A DNA stretch of 64,000 bases from positions 379,501 to 443,500 of the forward strand of contig NZ_FZNX01000003.1 in NCBI RefSeq assembly GCF_900188355.1, read 5' to 3'. Source of the stretch: Lutibacter flavus. GTDB lineage: Bacteria > Bacteroidota > Bacteroidia > Flavobacteriales > Flavobacteriaceae. The notes beneath the pieces are model-generated. The model searched no databases, was not told the origin of the DNA, and saw only the letters and a program-made list of their open reading frames with translations. Position numbers and translations under genes: made by a program. This document shows, piece after piece, positions 33,897-41,629 of this stretch (position 1 is its first letter; every line of letters begins with the position of its first letter).

Positions 33897-34810
33897 GTTT
33901 AAAACTCACTATTTTAGGTTGTCATTCTGCTACACCGAGAGTTAATGCAAATCCTACAGCTCAATTTTTAGAAATAAAAAATCATAATTTTTTAATAGAT
34001 TGTGGAGAAGGTACTCAAGTACAACTTCGTAAATATGGAATTAAATTTTCAAAAATCAATCATATTTTTATTTCCCATTTACATGGAGATCATTTTTATG
34101 GTTTGGTTGGTTTAATATCAACATTCAGACTTTTAAACAGAGAAAATGAACTTCATGTTTATGGTCCAAAAGGCATTAAAGAAATAATTACATTACAATT
34201 AAAACTTTCCAGCTCTTGGACTCAATATCCATTATATTTTCATGAACTTTCTTCGGATAAAAGCGAACTCATTTTTGAGGATGCAAAAGTAGAAGTGCAT
34301 ACAATTCCATTAGATCACAGAGTTTATACAAACGGTTTTTTATTTAAAGAAAAAATAGGTGAACGCAAATTAGATATGAACGCTATTTCAAACTATAAAG
34401 AAATTGAAATTTGTGATTATCAAAACCTGAAAAATGGAAGAGATTTTAAATTAAATAATGGAACAATTATAAAAAATAAAGAATTAACTAAAGATCCTTC
34501 AAATCCAAAAAGTTATGCTTTTTGTAGTGACACTTCTTATTTTCCAGAAATTGTACCAATTATAAAAAATGTAAATTGCTTATACCACGAAGCTACTTTT
34601 TTAAAAAACAAAGAGGCTCTTGCTAATACAACTAAGCACTCCACTGCTGCACAAGCTGCAAGTATTGCCAAACTGGCTGATGTTGATCAATTAATTATTG
34701 GGCATTATAGCGGGAGATATAAAAACAAAGAAGATTTTCAGGTTGAAGCGCAAGAAATTTTTGAAAATACCCAATTAGCTATCGAAGGCAAAGTATTTGA
34801 AATTCTATAA
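33893..34810 (+). CDS. rnz: Ribonuclease Z (tRNA 3'-processing endonuclease)
   Basis: 305 residues, normal short form. Metallo-beta-lactamase fold; zinc motif SHLHGDHFYG with His62, His64, Asp66, His67, preceded by DCGEGTQ; later PLDHRVYTNGF, CSDTSYF, CLYHEATF and LIIGHYSGRY. Removes 3' trailers of tRNA precursors lacking CCA. Overlaps the sorting-domain gene by 4 bp, so it is the last gene of the pyrR-pyrB-STAS-T9SS-rnz operon. Convergent with the CoA-binding protein gene 4 bp away. Confidence 0.94.
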   Translation: MSLKLTILGCHSATPRVNANPTAQFLEIKNHNFLIDCGEGTQVQLRKYGIKFSKINHIFISHLHGDHFYGLVGLISTFRLLNRENELHVYGPKGIKEIITLQLKLSSSWTQYPLYFHELSSDKSELIFEDAKVEVHTIPLDHRVYTNGFLFKEKIGERKLDMNAISNYKEIEICDYQNLKNGRDFKLNNGTIIKNKELTKDPSNPKSYAFCSDTSYFPEIVPIIKNVNCLYHEATFLKNKEALANTTKHSTAAQAASIAKLADVDQLIIGHYSGRYKNKEDFQVEAQEIFENTQLAIEGKVFEIL

Positions 34811-34814
34811 TAAT

Positions 34815-35174
34815 TTAATATTCCCCGATACTTAATAAAACTAAAGTACAGGCTCTTTCAAAATCAATTTTGTTCTTATTTAGTAAACTTTCTAATTCTA
34901 CATTTTCTGTTCCTGGATTAAAAATAACACGTTTTGGGTTTATTTTTAAAAAATAATCATAATACTCCTCTTGATTTTTTTTATTTAAATATAAAGTGAT
35001 TGTATCTATATTTTTAAATACTTTTTTATTCGCAAATATTTTAACCCCATTAACATCCCCTTCTTTTCTTCCTATTGCTTTTACCTTTATTCTATTAGCT
35101 AATAGCCTATTTATTGCAATATTAGAATATCTGTTTGGGTTAGTTGAGGCTCCTATCACTAAAGTTTTTTTCAT
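34815..35174 (-). CDS. CoA-binding domain protein (YccU-like)
   Basis: 119 residues. Rossmann-type CoA-binding domain: KKTLVIGASTNPNRYSNIAIN at the start (nucleotide loop GASxxPxRYS), AIGRKEGDVNGVKIF, and RVIFNPGTENVELESLL. Small stand-alone proteins of this kind are widespread; role not settled, possibly binding CoA to store or sense it. Second minus-strand gene after fabH, 210 bp downstream, with a terminator between. Confidence 0.83.
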   Translation of the reverse strand: MKKTLVIGASTNPNRYSNIAINRLLANRIKVKAIGRKEGDVNGVKIFANKKVFKNIDTITLYLNKKNQEEYYDYFLKINPKRVIFNPGTENVELESLLNKNKIDFERACTLVLLSIGEY

Positions 35175-35326
35175 TATAAATTAACTAATTAACTATTCTT
35201 TAACATTTTAAGTGTAATATTTAAAGGGAACAGTCGTCTTTATTATGTAACTTTTAATTAAATAAAAACTTCAAAATATTAAAAAGGATATTGAAATTAT
35301 TTGAATTAATTTATTAATACCTTTTA

Positions 35327-35360
35327 AAAAAGCCTCTAAACTTGCAGTTAGAGGCTTTTT
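35327..35360 (-). terminator. Terminator of fabH
   Basis: AAAAAGCCTCTAA (35327-35339) pairs with TTAGAGGCTTTTT (35348-35360) around an 8-base loop; on the minus strand it is followed by TTTTAAAAGG. It lies 24 bp after fabH. Confidence 0.82.
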
Positions 35361-35384
35361 ATTTTTTTTATATCTCAAAAAGTA

Positions 35385-36392
35385 TTACCATCTAATAATT
35401 ACACTTCCCCAAGTAAACCCGCTACCAAATGCAGCCAAAACTACTAAATCGTTGTCTTTTATTTTACCTTTTTCCCAAGCTTCCGTTAAAGCAATAATTA
35501 CAGAAGCAGCTGTTGTATTACCATACTTCATTATATTATTATAAACTTGATCATCTTCCAATTTAAATTTCCTTTGAATAAATTGAGAAATACGTAAATT
35601 AGCTTGATGAGGAATTAACATATTAATGTCCGAAACTTGTAAATTATTGGCTTCCAAACCAGCCATAATAGCTTCCGAAAAACGAACTACAGCATGTTTA
35701 AACACAAATGTACCATTCATATATGGATAATAAGATTCGTCATTTTCATCATTTGCTGCAATTATTTCAGGCACCCAGTGTCTAATACTTGGAGCTAATA
35801 CTGTTAGTTCTTCAGCATGCTTTCCTTCAGAAAATAAATGAGATGACAAAATTCCTTTTGTATTATCTTCAGTTCTAGATAACACTGCCGCTCCTGCTCC
35901 ATCACCAAAAATAACAGAAACTCCTCGTCCTCTAGTTGATTTATCTAAACCACCTGAGTGGAACTCAGATCCAACAACTAAAATATTTTTATACATTCCT
36001 GTTTTTATAAATTGATCTGCAACAGACATCGCATAAATAAAACCAGAACATTGATTTCTAACATCTAATGCTCCAACGGTTCTTAATCCAAGCATTTCTT
36101 GAATTTGAACTCCACAACCTGGAAAATAATAATCTGGACTTAACGTTGCAAATACAATAAAGTCTATATCTTCATTCTTTAAACCAGATCTTTCAATTGC
36201 AATTCTAGATGCTTTTGCACCCATAACAGCAGAAGTATCTTCACTCCCTTCTTCAATCCATCTTCGCTCCTTAATTCCTGTTCTTTCCTGAATCCATTCA
36301 TCATTGGTATCCATAAATTTTGCCAAATCATCATTGGTAACAACATTTTCAGGAACATAATAACCAAGACCCGTTATTTTCGAATTATACAT
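35385..36392 (-). CDS. fabH: 3-oxoacyl-ACP synthase III
   Basis: 335 residues from MYNSKITGLGYYVPENVV, the usual FabH start. A longer frame from 36440 exists, but a promoter overlaps it. Catalytic Cys115 (RNQCSGF), His262 (IPHQANLR) and Asn292 (YGNTTAAS) are in place; the active-site neighbourhood GDGAGAAVLSR is normal. Starts fatty-acid chains by condensing acetyl- or branched acyl-CoA with malonyl-ACP. Single gene with its own terminator and promoter. Confidence 0.95.
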   Translation of the reverse strand: MYNSKITGLGYYVPENVVTNDDLAKFMDTNDEWIQERTGIKERRWIEEGSEDTSAVMGAKASRIAIERSGLKNEDIDFIVFATLSPDYYFPGCGVQIQEMLGLRTVGALDVRNQCSGFIYAMSVADQFIKTGMYKNILVVGSEFHSGGLDKSTRGRGVSVIFGDGAGAAVLSRTEDNTKGILSSHLFSEGKHAEELTVLAPSIRHWVPEIIAANDENDESYYPYMNGTFVFKHAVVRFSEAIMAGLEANNLQVSDINMLIPHQANLRISQFIQRKFKLEDDQVYNNIMKYGNTTAASVIIALTEAWEKGKIKDNDLVVLAAFGSGFTWGSVIIRW

Positions 36393-36419
36393 AATTTTTG
36401 ATATTAGTTTTAATAAATT

Positions 36420-36450
36420 CAAACATAGTGAAAACTTCATATTTTAACAA
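36420..36450 (-). promoter_or_regulatory. Promoter of fabH
   Basis: On the minus strand: TTG (36450-36448), 20-bp spacer, TATGTTTG (36427-36420), a full match to the Bacteroidetes consensus, ending 27 bp before the ATG at 36392. It shows that the upstream ATG (36440) is not the start. Confidence 0.75.
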
Positions 36451-36586
36451 CTATATTTTTATTAATTCCTAAATTTTTAACGTTTCAAAAAAGTTTAAAA
36501 TTTGCTTTTAACATTTCCTTAATAAGATTAAAATAACGTTTTATTAGTTTTGATATAATTACATTTTTAATCAAACACAAATAATT

Positions 36587-39043
36587 ATGAAAAATTTACT
36601 TTTTGTAATCGTCATGTTTTTAGGCTCAATCCTATATTCCCAAGAAAACATAACTTACCAAAAACCACCACAAGAAATTTTAGAACTTGCCGAAGCACCA
36701 TTAGCTCCTTCAATTAGAATGGACAACAAAGGTGAAAAAATCGTTTTTTTATACCGGAGTAATTTTAAAAATATTGAAGAACTTTCAGAAACCGAAATGC
36801 GTTTGGGAGGCCTAAGAATAAACCCGGTAACCAATATTGGTAGTAGACAAAATTATTATACAAATATTAAAGTTAGTTTAGGTAGAAATGAAAAAGAAGA
36901 AACCATAAACGGTTTACCCGAAAATGGAAGATTTGCTTACTTTACTTGGTCTCCTAATCAAAATAAAATGGCCTTTACAAATACTGTTTCCAATGGAGTT
37001 GAACTTTGGGTTTTAGATCTAAAAACAAAATCAGCAACAAAATTAACTGAAGCAAATCTAAACGCCAATACAGGAAGTCCTTTTTCTTGGTTCAAAGACA
37101 ACAATTCTTTACTCGTAAAATTAATTTCAAAAGAGAAAAAATCTCTAATTGATACAAAAACTGCGATTCCTTCCGGACCAACAATATCAATAAGTGAAGA
37201 AGGTAAAAAAGCCCAAAATAGAACATATCAAGATTTATTAAAAAACAAAAGTGATGAGCATAATTTTGAACAATTAGCTTTATCTGAAATATATAAAGTG
37301 AACCTAAATGGTGATAAAATCTTATGGAAAGAAAGTGATATGTATAGAAGTCTTTCATTTTCACCTGATGGGAACTATATTATGGCCACAACAATAAATA
37401 AACCTTTTTCATATTTAGTTCCTTATAGAAGATTCCCTTCAAAAACAAACATTTATAACACCCAAGGAAATCTTGTAAATACTATTTTAGAGGTTCCACT
37501 TATAGAAGATTTACCAAAAGGATTTATGTCTGTAAGAAAAGGAAAAAGAAATCTTTCATGGAGAGATGATAAACCTGCAACTCTTTATTGGTGTGAAGCT
37601 TTAGATGAAGGAGACCCAGCTAAAGAAGTTGAATACAGAGATGAAGTATTTGAGTTAAATGCACCATTTACAGGAAAAGAAACTTCATTATTTAAAACTA
37701 TTGGTCGTTTTTATGATATTGAATGGGGAAATGATAAAACAGCGATTGCCCATGATTATTGGTGGAATACAAGAAATACAAAATCTTATTTATTTAACCC
37801 TTTAGATAACACTATAAAACCTGAAATTATTTCTGATAGAAATTATCAAGATCGTTATAATGATCCCGGTACCTTTGTAACTAAAAGAAATAAATTTGGA
37901 CGTTATACATTAGACTTAGTTGATGATAATGCCTATTTAATTGGAGATGGTTTTAGTGAAAAAGGTAAGTTCCCATTTATTGATGAAATTAGTTTAAGCA
38001 ATCTAAAAACCAACAGATTATACCAATCTAGCTTAATAGATAAAGTTGAAGGTATCTCTTATGCTTTAGATATGAAAAAAGGAGAAGTTTTGGTTAGAAT
38101 TGAATCTAAAAATGAATATCCTAATTATTATGTAAGAAATATTAAAGGTCAAAATAAATTAGTTCCTGTAACTCATTTTGAAAACCCTTTTAAAAGCATA
38201 CAAGATGTTCATAAAGAAGTAATTAAATATAAACGTGAAGATGGATTAGAATTATCTGGAACTTTATATCTACCTAAAGATTTCGAAAAAGGCAAAAAAT
38301 ACCCAATGGTTATGTGGGCATATCCGGAAGAATTTAAAGATAAAAGTAGTGCTGGGCAAAGTACTTCTAACTCAAATGAATTCACATATCCTTGGTACGG
38401 ATCTCCTATTTACTGGGTAACTAGAGGCTATGTTGTACTTGATGATGCCTCATTTCCTATTGTTGGAGAAGGAGATGAAGAACCAAACGATACGTTTATT
38501 AAACAGCTAGTTTCTAATGCTAAAGCCGCAATTGATGCAGTAGACAATTTAGGTTATATTGATAGAAACAAAGTTGCCGTTGGTGGACATTCTTATGGTG
38601 CCTTTATGACAGCTAATTTATTATCACATTCAAATTTATTTGCTGCAGGAATTGCAAGAAGTGGTGCTTATAATAGAACATTAACTCCATTTGGTTTTCA
38701 AAGCGAAGAGCGCAACTACTGGGAAGCACCTCATATTTACTATAATATGTCACCTTTTATGCACGCTGATAAAATGAAAACTCCGTTACTTCTTGTACAT
38801 GGTGAAGCAGATAATAATTCGGGAACTTATCCATTACAAAGTGAGCGTTATTTTAATGCCTTAAAAGGACTAGGCGCACCTGTACGTTTGGTAATGTTAC
38901 CAAAAGAAAGTCACGGTTATAGAGCAAAAGAATCTGTTTTGCATATGCTTTGGGAACAAGATCAATGGTTAGAAAAACATGTAAAAAACAGAGCAACAGA
39001 AGAACAAGCAATTATTCAAAAAGAAAAAGAAATAAAACATTAA
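36587..39043 (+). CDS. S9 family peptidase (prolyl-oligopeptidase / glutamyl-endopeptidase-like)
   Basis: 818 residues, signal peptide to YSQ (about 18). N-terminal beta-propeller (about 40-560) and alpha/beta-hydrolase domain: nucleophile Ser669 in GGHSYGAFMTAN, Asp742 in HGEADNN, His776 in KESHGYR. The opening ITYQKPPQEILELAEAPLAPS and the catalytic domain MWAYPEEFKDKSSAGQ, WYGSPIYWVTRGYVVLDD are of the S9 glutamyl-endopeptidase-like type found in Bacteroidetes. Periplasmic enzyme cutting oligopeptides. Long for a plain POP but normal for this subgroup. Single gene; a palindromic repeat follows. Confidence 0.9.
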   Translation: MKNLLFVIVMFLGSILYSQENITYQKPPQEILELAEAPLAPSIRMDNKGEKIVFLYRSNFKNIEELSETEMRLGGLRINPVTNIGSRQNYYTNIKVSLGRNEKEETINGLPENGRFAYFTWSPNQNKMAFTNTVSNGVELWVLDLKTKSATKLTEANLNANTGSPFSWFKDNNSLLVKLISKEKKSLIDTKTAIPSGPTISISEEGKKAQNRTYQDLLKNKSDEHNFEQLALSEIYKVNLNGDKILWKESDMYRSLSFSPDGNYIMATTINKPFSYLVPYRRFPSKTNIYNTQGNLVNTILEVPLIEDLPKGFMSVRKGKRNLSWRDDKPATLYWCEALDEGDPAKEVEYRDEVFELNAPFTGKETSLFKTIGRFYDIEWGNDKTAIAHDYWWNTRNTKSYLFNPLDNTIKPEIISDRNYQDRYNDPGTFVTKRNKFGRYTLDLVDDNAYLIGDGFSEKGKFPFIDEISLSNLKTNRLYQSSLIDKVEGISYALDMKKGEVLVRIESKNEYPNYYVRNIKGQNKLVPVTHFENPFKSIQDVHKEVIKYKREDGLELSGTLYLPKDFEKGKKYPMVMWAYPEEFKDKSSAGQSTSNSNEFTYPWYGSPIYWVTRGYVVLDDASFPIVGEGDEEPNDTFIKQLVSNAKAAIDAVDNLGYIDRNKVAVGGHSYGAFMTANLLSHSNLFAAGIARSGAYNRTLTPFGFQSEERNYWEAPHIYYNMSPFMHADKMKTPLLLVHGEADNNSGTYPLQSERYFNALKGLGAPVRLVMLPKESHGYRAKESVLHMLWEQDQWLEKHVKNRATEEQAIIQKEKEIKH

Positions 39044-39100
39044 TTATTGAAAATTCATAATTTAAAAAAAGTTCTAAAAATAAATTATTAAAATTTATTT

Positions 39101-39162
39101 TGTCAAACTGAGCTTGTCGAAGTTATAAAATGTTAAAATATTTCGACGGGCTCAATATGACA
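39101..39162. repeat. Palindromic intergenic repeat, type A (copy 1)
   Basis: TGTCAAACTGAGCTTGTCGA on the left pairs with TTCGACGGGCTCAATATGACA on the right across a 21-bp AT-rich centre. Copy 2 is at 49251-49317. Just to its right lies ACCTTTGAGACAGCCTTTT, matching the outer arm of copy 2 with a few changes. May also act as a terminator for the two convergent genes. Confidence 0.75.
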
Positions 39163-39187
39163 TTAAATTTACCTTTGAGACAGCCTT

Positions 39188-39877
39188 TTAATATAATTTC
39201 ATAACAACATCAAGTGATTTCCTTTTAATATCGGGCACATATGTTTTTTCAGCTTCATAACCAACAGGTAATAATAAAAAAGCGCGCTCATTATTTGGTC
39301 GGTTTAATATTTTTTCTAAAAACCTCATTGGACTAGGCGTATGTGTTAATGTTACCAATCCTGCATTATGAATTGCTGAGATTAAAAACCCACAGGCCAA
39401 ACCAACAGATTCGTTTACATAATAATTCTGATGCTTTTTTCCTTCTGAATCAATTTCATAAGGACGCTTAAAAACTATAATTAAATAGGGTGCTTTTTCT
39501 AAAAATGGCTTGTTTGCATCTGTGCCCAAATGTTTTAAATCGTTGAGCCACTCATCACTCATTCTTTCAGAATAGCTTTTTCGCTCTTCTTCTTCAGCAG
39601 CAAATCTAATTTTCTTTTTAATTTCAGCACTTTTCACAACACAAAATGTCCAAGGTTGTTTATTAGCTCCTGATGGTGCCGTTGAAGCTGTTTTAATTAA
39701 GTTTTCAATTACTTCAATCGGAATATCTTTCTCTGAAAAATCACGAATAGACCTTCGCTTGTTTAAATTATTATAAAGACTTTTCGATTTTCTCAACATT
39801 TCCTGTTCATCAAAACTTTCTTGTATATGTCTTATATGTTTAAAACCATCTACTAAAATAAAATCATTCGTATTCAT
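39188..39877 (-). CDS. Nitroreductase family flavoprotein
   Basis: 229 residues. FMN-binding nitroreductase fold: RRSIRDFSEKDIPIEVIENL with the Arg-Arg-Ser FMN contact, TAPSGANKQPWTFCVVKSAE, and the late LPVGYEAEKTYVP. The initial stretch VDGFKHIRHIQESFDEQEML is an N-terminal extension usual in the iodotyrosine-deiodinase/BluB-like subgroup; subgroup not certain. Substrate unknown. Thirty-two bp upstream (minus) lies the GMC oxidoreductase; co-transcription is possible. Confidence 0.87.
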   Translation of the reverse strand: MNTNDFILVDGFKHIRHIQESFDEQEMLRKSKSLYNNLNKRRSIRDFSEKDIPIEVIENLIKTASTAPSGANKQPWTFCVVKSAEIKKKIRFAAEEEERKSYSERMSDEWLNDLKHLGTDANKPFLEKAPYLIIVFKRPYEIDSEGKKHQNYYVNESVGLACGFLISAIHNAGLVTLTHTPSPMRFLEKILNRPNNERAFLLLPVGYEAEKTYVPDIKRKSLDVVMKLY

Positions 39878-39909
39878 AAATTCTATAATTTATATTCAAA
39901 TAAAATATC

Positions 39910-41478
39910 CTATTTTTCTTTTGAAGGAATTTTACTCATTGCATGTTCTGTTATTGCTGTTATTGAAAGAGACGGATTAACACCTGGATTGGCTGAAATA
40001 ATAGAACCATCACAAACCAACATATTTTTATATCCAAAAACTTGATTGTTTTTATCAATTACGCCTTCAGAAATATCTTTTCCCATAACTGCACCGCCTA
40101 AAATATGTGCCGTTGTTGGAGAACCCAAAAGGGCGTCAGTAAAATTAGCATACGGAATTCCTTTTACTTTTTTACCAAATTGTTTGCCCAACAAGAGCGC
40201 TTCCGAAATAAATGCATTTGGTTTTTCACCTTGTTCAGTCACCGTCTTCATTTTGGTTAATTTACCCAATTTTATTCTTAACGTGCTATCCAAAGTTTGC
40301 ATAAACAACAAAACTGTTGTTCTTTTTGCATAACTCCTAGCAAATATGGTTTTAAATATTTTAAATGGATTTTTTAAAAACAACAATAAAACTCCCAAAA
40401 ATCTAAATAGCACAAATTTATTATGAATGGTTGGAACTGTTAAGACTCTAAAAAAGCCAGAACCTTCGCCATAGCGAACAGGCTCTAAATGACTGTTTTC
40501 ATCGGTATGTAAAATAGATCCAATTGCCAATCCTTTAGAATAATCTTTTGGCTTTTTTTCTGTGGATGTTACCACTAATAATGATTCATTATTTGTTCTT
40601 ACATTACAACCAACCTTGTCAGATAAATTGGGTAATGAATTTTCTTTTAATTTTAAAAGTAGTGGAACTGTTCCCATTACTCCACCAGAAAAAATTACTC
40701 CTTTTGTAGTAATAAAATCTTGTTGTTTTTTTCCAACACTCGATTTAAATTCAATTTTGTATCCATTAGAACCATCACTTGTTCCTATAGTTGAAACATT
40801 AAAAACTTCTTTTTCTGCAATAATTTTAGTACCCAATTTTTGAGCTAAATACAAATAATTTTTATCTAAACTGTTTTTTGAATTATACCTGCAACCAGTC
40901 ATACATGCTCCACAATGTATGCATCCTGTTCTATCTGGACCTTCTCCATTAAAATAAGGGTCTTTTACTGCTTTTCCTGCATCACCGAAATAAACTGCCA
41001 CTTTTACTGCCTCAAAATTATTTTCTTTTCCAAGGTCTTTGGCAATTTCTTTAACAGTTAAATCAGCTGCATATAGTTTTGGATTTTGTGCAGCACCTAA
41101 CATTTTATAAGCAGTTTCATAAAAGGGTTTTAATTCTAATTCCCAACTATTCAGTTTTGCCCAACTTCCAGAGTTAAAAAAATTACTTTTTGGAACAGGC
41201 AATGTGTTTGCATAAGTTAAAGAACCTCCACCAACTCCAACCCCAGATAAAACGGTAACATGATTTAAAAAAGTCATTTTAAAAAAACCTTTTAAATTTA
41301 ATTTAGGTTCCCAAATCCATTTTTTTAAATTCCAATTTGTCTTTGGAAAATCTTCACTTTTAAACCATTTCCCCTTTTCAATAACCAGCACTTTATAACC
41401 TTTTTCTGATAAACGCAATGCACTTACAGAGCCACCAAACCCGCTGCCAATAATTATGTAATCAAAATTATTTTTCAT
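39910..41478 (-). CDS. GMC-type FAD-dependent oxidoreductase with a ferredoxin-like cysteine cluster
   Basis: 522 residues. FAD Rossmann motif IIIGSGFGGSVSALRLSEKG at about 8-27, and GVGVGGGSLTYANTLP; GMC C-terminal motif PTTAHILGGAVMG and NPGVNPSLSITA near the end. Between the FAD part and the rest, TGCIHCGACMTGC (Cys186, 189, 192, 196) has the CxxCxxCxxxC spacing of a 4Fe-4S site. Resembles the cholesterol-oxidase-like, membrane-linked group of Bacteroidetes. No signal peptide. Substrate not deducible. Confidence 0.85.
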   Translation of the reverse strand: MKNNFDYIIIGSGFGGSVSALRLSEKGYKVLVIEKGKWFKSEDFPKTNWNLKKWIWEPKLNLKGFFKMTFLNHVTVLSGVGVGGGSLTYANTLPVPKSNFFNSGSWAKLNSWELELKPFYETAYKMLGAAQNPKLYAADLTVKEIAKDLGKENNFEAVKVAVYFGDAGKAVKDPYFNGEGPDRTGCIHCGACMTGCRYNSKNSLDKNYLYLAQKLGTKIIAEKEVFNVSTIGTSDGSNGYKIEFKSSVGKKQQDFITTKGVIFSGGVMGTVPLLLKLKENSLPNLSDKVGCNVRTNNESLLVVTSTEKKPKDYSKGLAIGSILHTDENSHLEPVRYGEGSGFFRVLTVPTIHNKFVLFRFLGVLLLFLKNPFKIFKTIFARSYAKRTTVLLFMQTLDSTLRIKLGKLTKMKTVTEQGEKPNAFISEALLLGKQFGKKVKGIPYANFTDALLGSPTTAHILGGAVMGKDISEGVIDKNNQVFGYKNMLVCDGSIISANPGVNPSLSITAITEHAMSKIPSKEK

Positions 41479-41540
41479 AAGTTTTTAAATGTAGTTCTAA
41501 AAATTTATTTCTACAAGTCAGTATAATTATAAAATTTTAA

Positions 41541-41590
41541 TAATAGTGTCAGTTTGTCACAGATACCAGTTTGGTATTCTATTTGACAAT
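41541..41590. promoter_or_regulatory. Upstream control region of htpG
   Basis: Between the oxidoreductase and htpG: TGTCAGTTTGTCA (41548-41560), then the palindrome ATACCA-GTT-TGGTAT (41563-41577), then TATTTGACAATT. A spaced TGTCA repeat next to a palindrome suggests regulated, perhaps heat-shock-responsive, transcription; exact promoter not fixed. Confidence 0.4.
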
Positions 41591-41629
41591 TAGAAAGCAT
41601 TAAACTAATAAATTTAAAAATAAAAAAAT

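Noticed and set aside
36393-36440. Longer fabH protein starting at 36440
   Set aside because: A consensus promoter overlaps it, and the FabH family begins at MYNSKITG.
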